Below, piece after piece: positions 4,321 through 6,342 of a stretch of DNA of 6,342 bases. The DNA is from Bacteroidota bacterium. Its GTDB lineage: Bacteria; Bacteroidota; Bacteroidia; Chitinophagales; Chitinophagaceae. Every line of letters begins with the position of its first letter. The first letter of the stretch is position 1. A program made the translations under genes and the position numbers. Under the pieces are notes generated by a model, which was not told where the DNA came from, made no database searches, and saw only the letters and a list, made by a program, of their open reading frames with translations. Location: positions 1 to 6,342 of the forward strand of contig JAEYVW010000173.1 of the NCBI GenBank assembly GCA_023429365.1, given 5' to 3'.

Positions 4321-6342
4321 CTGAAGACGATTAAGAAAATATTACTTTGGCTTGTTGTTACATTATTGTTCCTGATCCTGGCAGCCTGGCTGCTCATTCA
4401 ATCACCCTGGGGACAAAACTGGATCACTACCCGGGTTACCCAACGTCTTTCCAAAGACCTTAATACCACGATCCGCGTAAAATACGTGGATTTCTCTCTT
4501 TTCAACAATATGCACCTGCGCGGTGTATTGATCAAAGACCAGCAGAAGGATACTATTCTTTCTGCCAGCGAAGTGCGGGTGCGGATCACCGACTGGTTCT
4601 TTTTCAAGAAAAATATCGTGCTTAAGTACGTGGGTCTTGAAAATGCGGTGATCAAAATGCAGCGGACCGATTCGGTGTGGCGACATAAATTCCTGATCGA
4701 TTATTTCTCTTCCCCGTCCACGGGTGAGAAACAAGCAGGTGGCACCCAGCTTAGCCTCGAAAAAGTTGATTTCCGGAATGTTTCATTTTTAAAGAAAGAC
4801 GCCTGGCTTGGACAGGATATGTCGATATCCGTTTCGGCGCTCAACGTCGACACCCGCAGGATCAATTTCAAAAATAAGACGATCGACCTCGGTTCTCTGG
4901 CGCTGATAAATCCACGTGTGAGCCTCTTCAATTACCAAAAGCTAAAGCCGGCACCCGGTAAGGAGATCATTGCCATCACACCCTCACCGCTCGATTCGGC
5001 GCTCAACTGGAACGAGGGAGGATGGGTGGTAAAGGTCAGTCGCCTCGATATCAAAAACGGCACTTTTAAAAATGATGCGTATACCCTTATCCCCACCAGG
5101 AAAGGATTCGATGGTAAGCATATCGAGTTTGGAAATATCAACGCCAGCTTCACCAATGTGCTTTGGGAAAAAGATACCGTGACCACCCATCTCAAACTCC
5201 AGACAAAGGAAAGAAGTGGGTTTGAAGTGAAGGATATGGTGGCTGATGTAAAACTTACCCCGGAGGAAATGAGTTTCCGCAATCTCGATATCCAAACTAA
5301 TAACAGCCGGATCCGAAATTTCTTCCGGATGAGTTATGCAGATATCAGCAGCATGAATGACTTTGAACACAAGGTCAACATGCAGGCCAGCTTCGATGAT
5401 GCGGAGATCGACAGTGACGATATCGCCTTTTTTGCGCCGGGTATGAGCAGCTGGAAAAAAAATATTCAGCTGAAGGGGAATGTTCGCGGTACAGTTGATG
5501 ACCTGGTAGGCACCGATCTCATCATACAAGCTGGCAATAACACCCTGCTGAATGGTGATATCAGCATGACGGGTCTTCCCGATATCAATCAAACCTTTAT
5601 TGATTTCAGGGCAAATGATTTCCGCACTACCCATGATGATGCCATGGCATTTGTGCCGGCGATCAGGAATGTGGTGACACCGGATCTGAAAAAACTACAG
5701 TACCTGCGTTTCACTGGGAGCTTTACGGGTTTTATCCGCGACTTTGTAACCTTTGGTACCATCCAGACAAACCTGGGTATCGTTCGCAGTGACCTCAATA
5801 TGAAACTTCCTGTCGGCAGGCAACCCGTTTATTCGGGAACTGTTTCTACGGAATACTTCCGACTTGGTGAATTTATCGGTGATAAAAATATTGGCGCCAT
5901 CGCCATCAGCGGATCCATAAAGGGTACAGGTTTTTCCGACAGGTATCGTATGGCGGATATCGATGGGAAAATTACATTCGCCGACTTCAAAGGATATCGC
6001 TATGATAATTTGCTGCTGAAAGGTAAACTGGATAAAAAACAGTTTATAGGCTTCGCGTCGATCGATGATGAAGAGATACAACTTGACCTGAACGGCCTAA
6101 TCGATTTCAACAGCAGCACCCCGGCATTCAACTTTTTTGCAGATGTACGAAAAGCAAACCTGCAAAAGTTGAACCTGATCCGTGAGGATATCAGTTTCCT
6201 TGGGAAGTTCAATTTGAATTTCACGGGCGATAATATTGACAATTTCCTTGGCACTGCCAGCATCTCGGAAGCCGTACTTACCCAGGACGGCAATCCCCTG
6301 CCCTTCGATTCTCTCGTGGTTTCATCGGGGTATGTCGATCAC
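4321..6342 (+). CDS. tamB: TamB/AsmA-like translocation and assembly module protein, N-terminal part (runs off the window)
   Basis: The frame is open without a stop to the last base: 674 codons of what in Bacteroidota is usually a protein well over 1,400 residues. TamB-like proteins are anchored in the inner membrane and span the periplasm as a long beta-taco groove, linked to outer-membrane protein assembly and lipid transfer. Counted from CTG 4321, a basic start (KTIKK) precedes one membrane segment (about 7-27), then SPWGQNW (29-35) and the region RGVLIKDQQKDTIL (67-80) to ITDWFFFKK (89-97), a stretch I recognise from Bacteroidota TamB. The rest is repetitive short beta-strand sequence, as expected. 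No in-frame ATG or GTG occurs between the upstream stop (4198-4200) and 4321. The only TTG (4276) overlaps the candidate promoter and would add an un-signal-like leader. CTG at 4321 gives the natural (M)KTIKKILLW beginning and is my choice. The window lacks the C-terminal DUF490/TamB domain, so the family call rests on the N-terminal half. Confidence 0.88.
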   Translation, partial: MKTIKKILLWLVVTLLFLILAAWLLIQSPWGQNWITTRVTQRLSKDLNTTIRVKYVDFSLFNNMHLRGVLIKDQQKDTILSASEVRVRITDWFFFKKNIVLKYVGLENAVIKMQRTDSVWRHKFLIDYFSSPSTGEKQAGGTQLSLEKVDFRNVSFLKKDAWLGQDMSISVSALNVDTRRINFKNKTIDLGSLALINPRVSLFNYQKLKPAPGKEIIAITPSPLDSALNWNEGGWVVKVSRLDIKNGTFKNDAYTLIPTRKGFDGKHIEFGNINASFTNVLWEKDTVTTHLKLQTKERSGFEVKDMVADVKLTPEEMSFRNLDIQTNNSRIRNFFRMSYADISSMNDFEHKVNMQASFDDAEIDSDDIAFFAPGMSSWKKNIQLKGNVRGTVDDLVGTDLIIQAGNNTLLNGDISMTGLPDINQTFIDFRANDFRTTHDDAMAFVPAIRNVVTPDLKKLQYLRFTGSFTGFIRDFVTFGTIQTNLGIVRSDLNMKLPVGRQPVYSGTVSTEYFRLGEFIGDKNIGAIAISGSIKGTGFSDRYRMADIDGKITFADFKGYRYDNLLLKGKLDKKQFIGFASIDDEEIQLDLNGLIDFNSSTPAFNFFADVRKANLQKLNLIREDISFLGKFNLNFTGDNIDNFLGTASISEAVLTQDGNPLPFDSLVVSSGYVDH

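Noticed and set aside
4984..5634. Minus-strand open frame of 216 codons, plus several others between 4398 and 6293
   Set aside because: They all lie opposite the continuous tamB-like frame, which has a membrane anchor, Bacteroidota TamB sequence features and no stop over 674 codons. The antisense frames show no recognisable domain.

Overview
The window looks like chromosomal DNA from a Bacteroidota bacterium, most likely of the Chitinophagaceae type. This rests on the TamB-like protein (N-terminal membrane anchor, then a stretch typical of Bacteroidota TamB), the DUF5009/HGSNAT-type membrane acyltransferase, the absence of clear Shine-Dalgarno sequences, and A/T-rich boxes resembling the Bacteroidota -7 element TAnnTTTG. 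The assignment is by recognition, not by a database search.

Layout, left to right. (1) Positions 20-1213, minus strand: an HGSNAT/NagX-like (DUF5009) membrane acyltransferase cut in two by one in-frame TAG at 806-808. Both halves lie in the same frame and together give a normal-length family member, so this is one gene with a single-codon lesion or a consensus error. (2) 1356-2339, minus: an intact YrbG-type CaCA cation/Ca2+ antiporter with both alpha repeats. (3) 2440-2994, plus, divergent from the antiporter: a small soluble DUF4287-DUF5655 protein. (4) 3006-4085 (frame open to 4175), minus, tail to tail with the previous gene: a secreted isoaspartyl peptidase/L-asparaginase of the Ntn-hydrolase family with an intact nucleophile threonine. 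(5) 4321 to the window end, plus, divergent from the asparaginase: the first 674 codons of a TamB/AsmA-like envelope protein, which has no ATG or GTG at its natural beginning and apparently starts at CTG.

The genes are mostly single transcription units in alternating orientation and do not form an obvious pathway. Common themes are membrane and envelope functions (acyltransferase, antiporter, TamB) and periplasmic peptide or asparagine turnover. I see no RNA gene, CRISPR array, insertion sequence, phage gene or defence system. Nothing supports a novel multi-gene system. The points worth a second look are two single-base anomalies in otherwise well-preserved genes (the internal TAG and the CTG start), the uncertain start of the asparaginase, and two divergent intergenic regions with paired promoter-like boxes.
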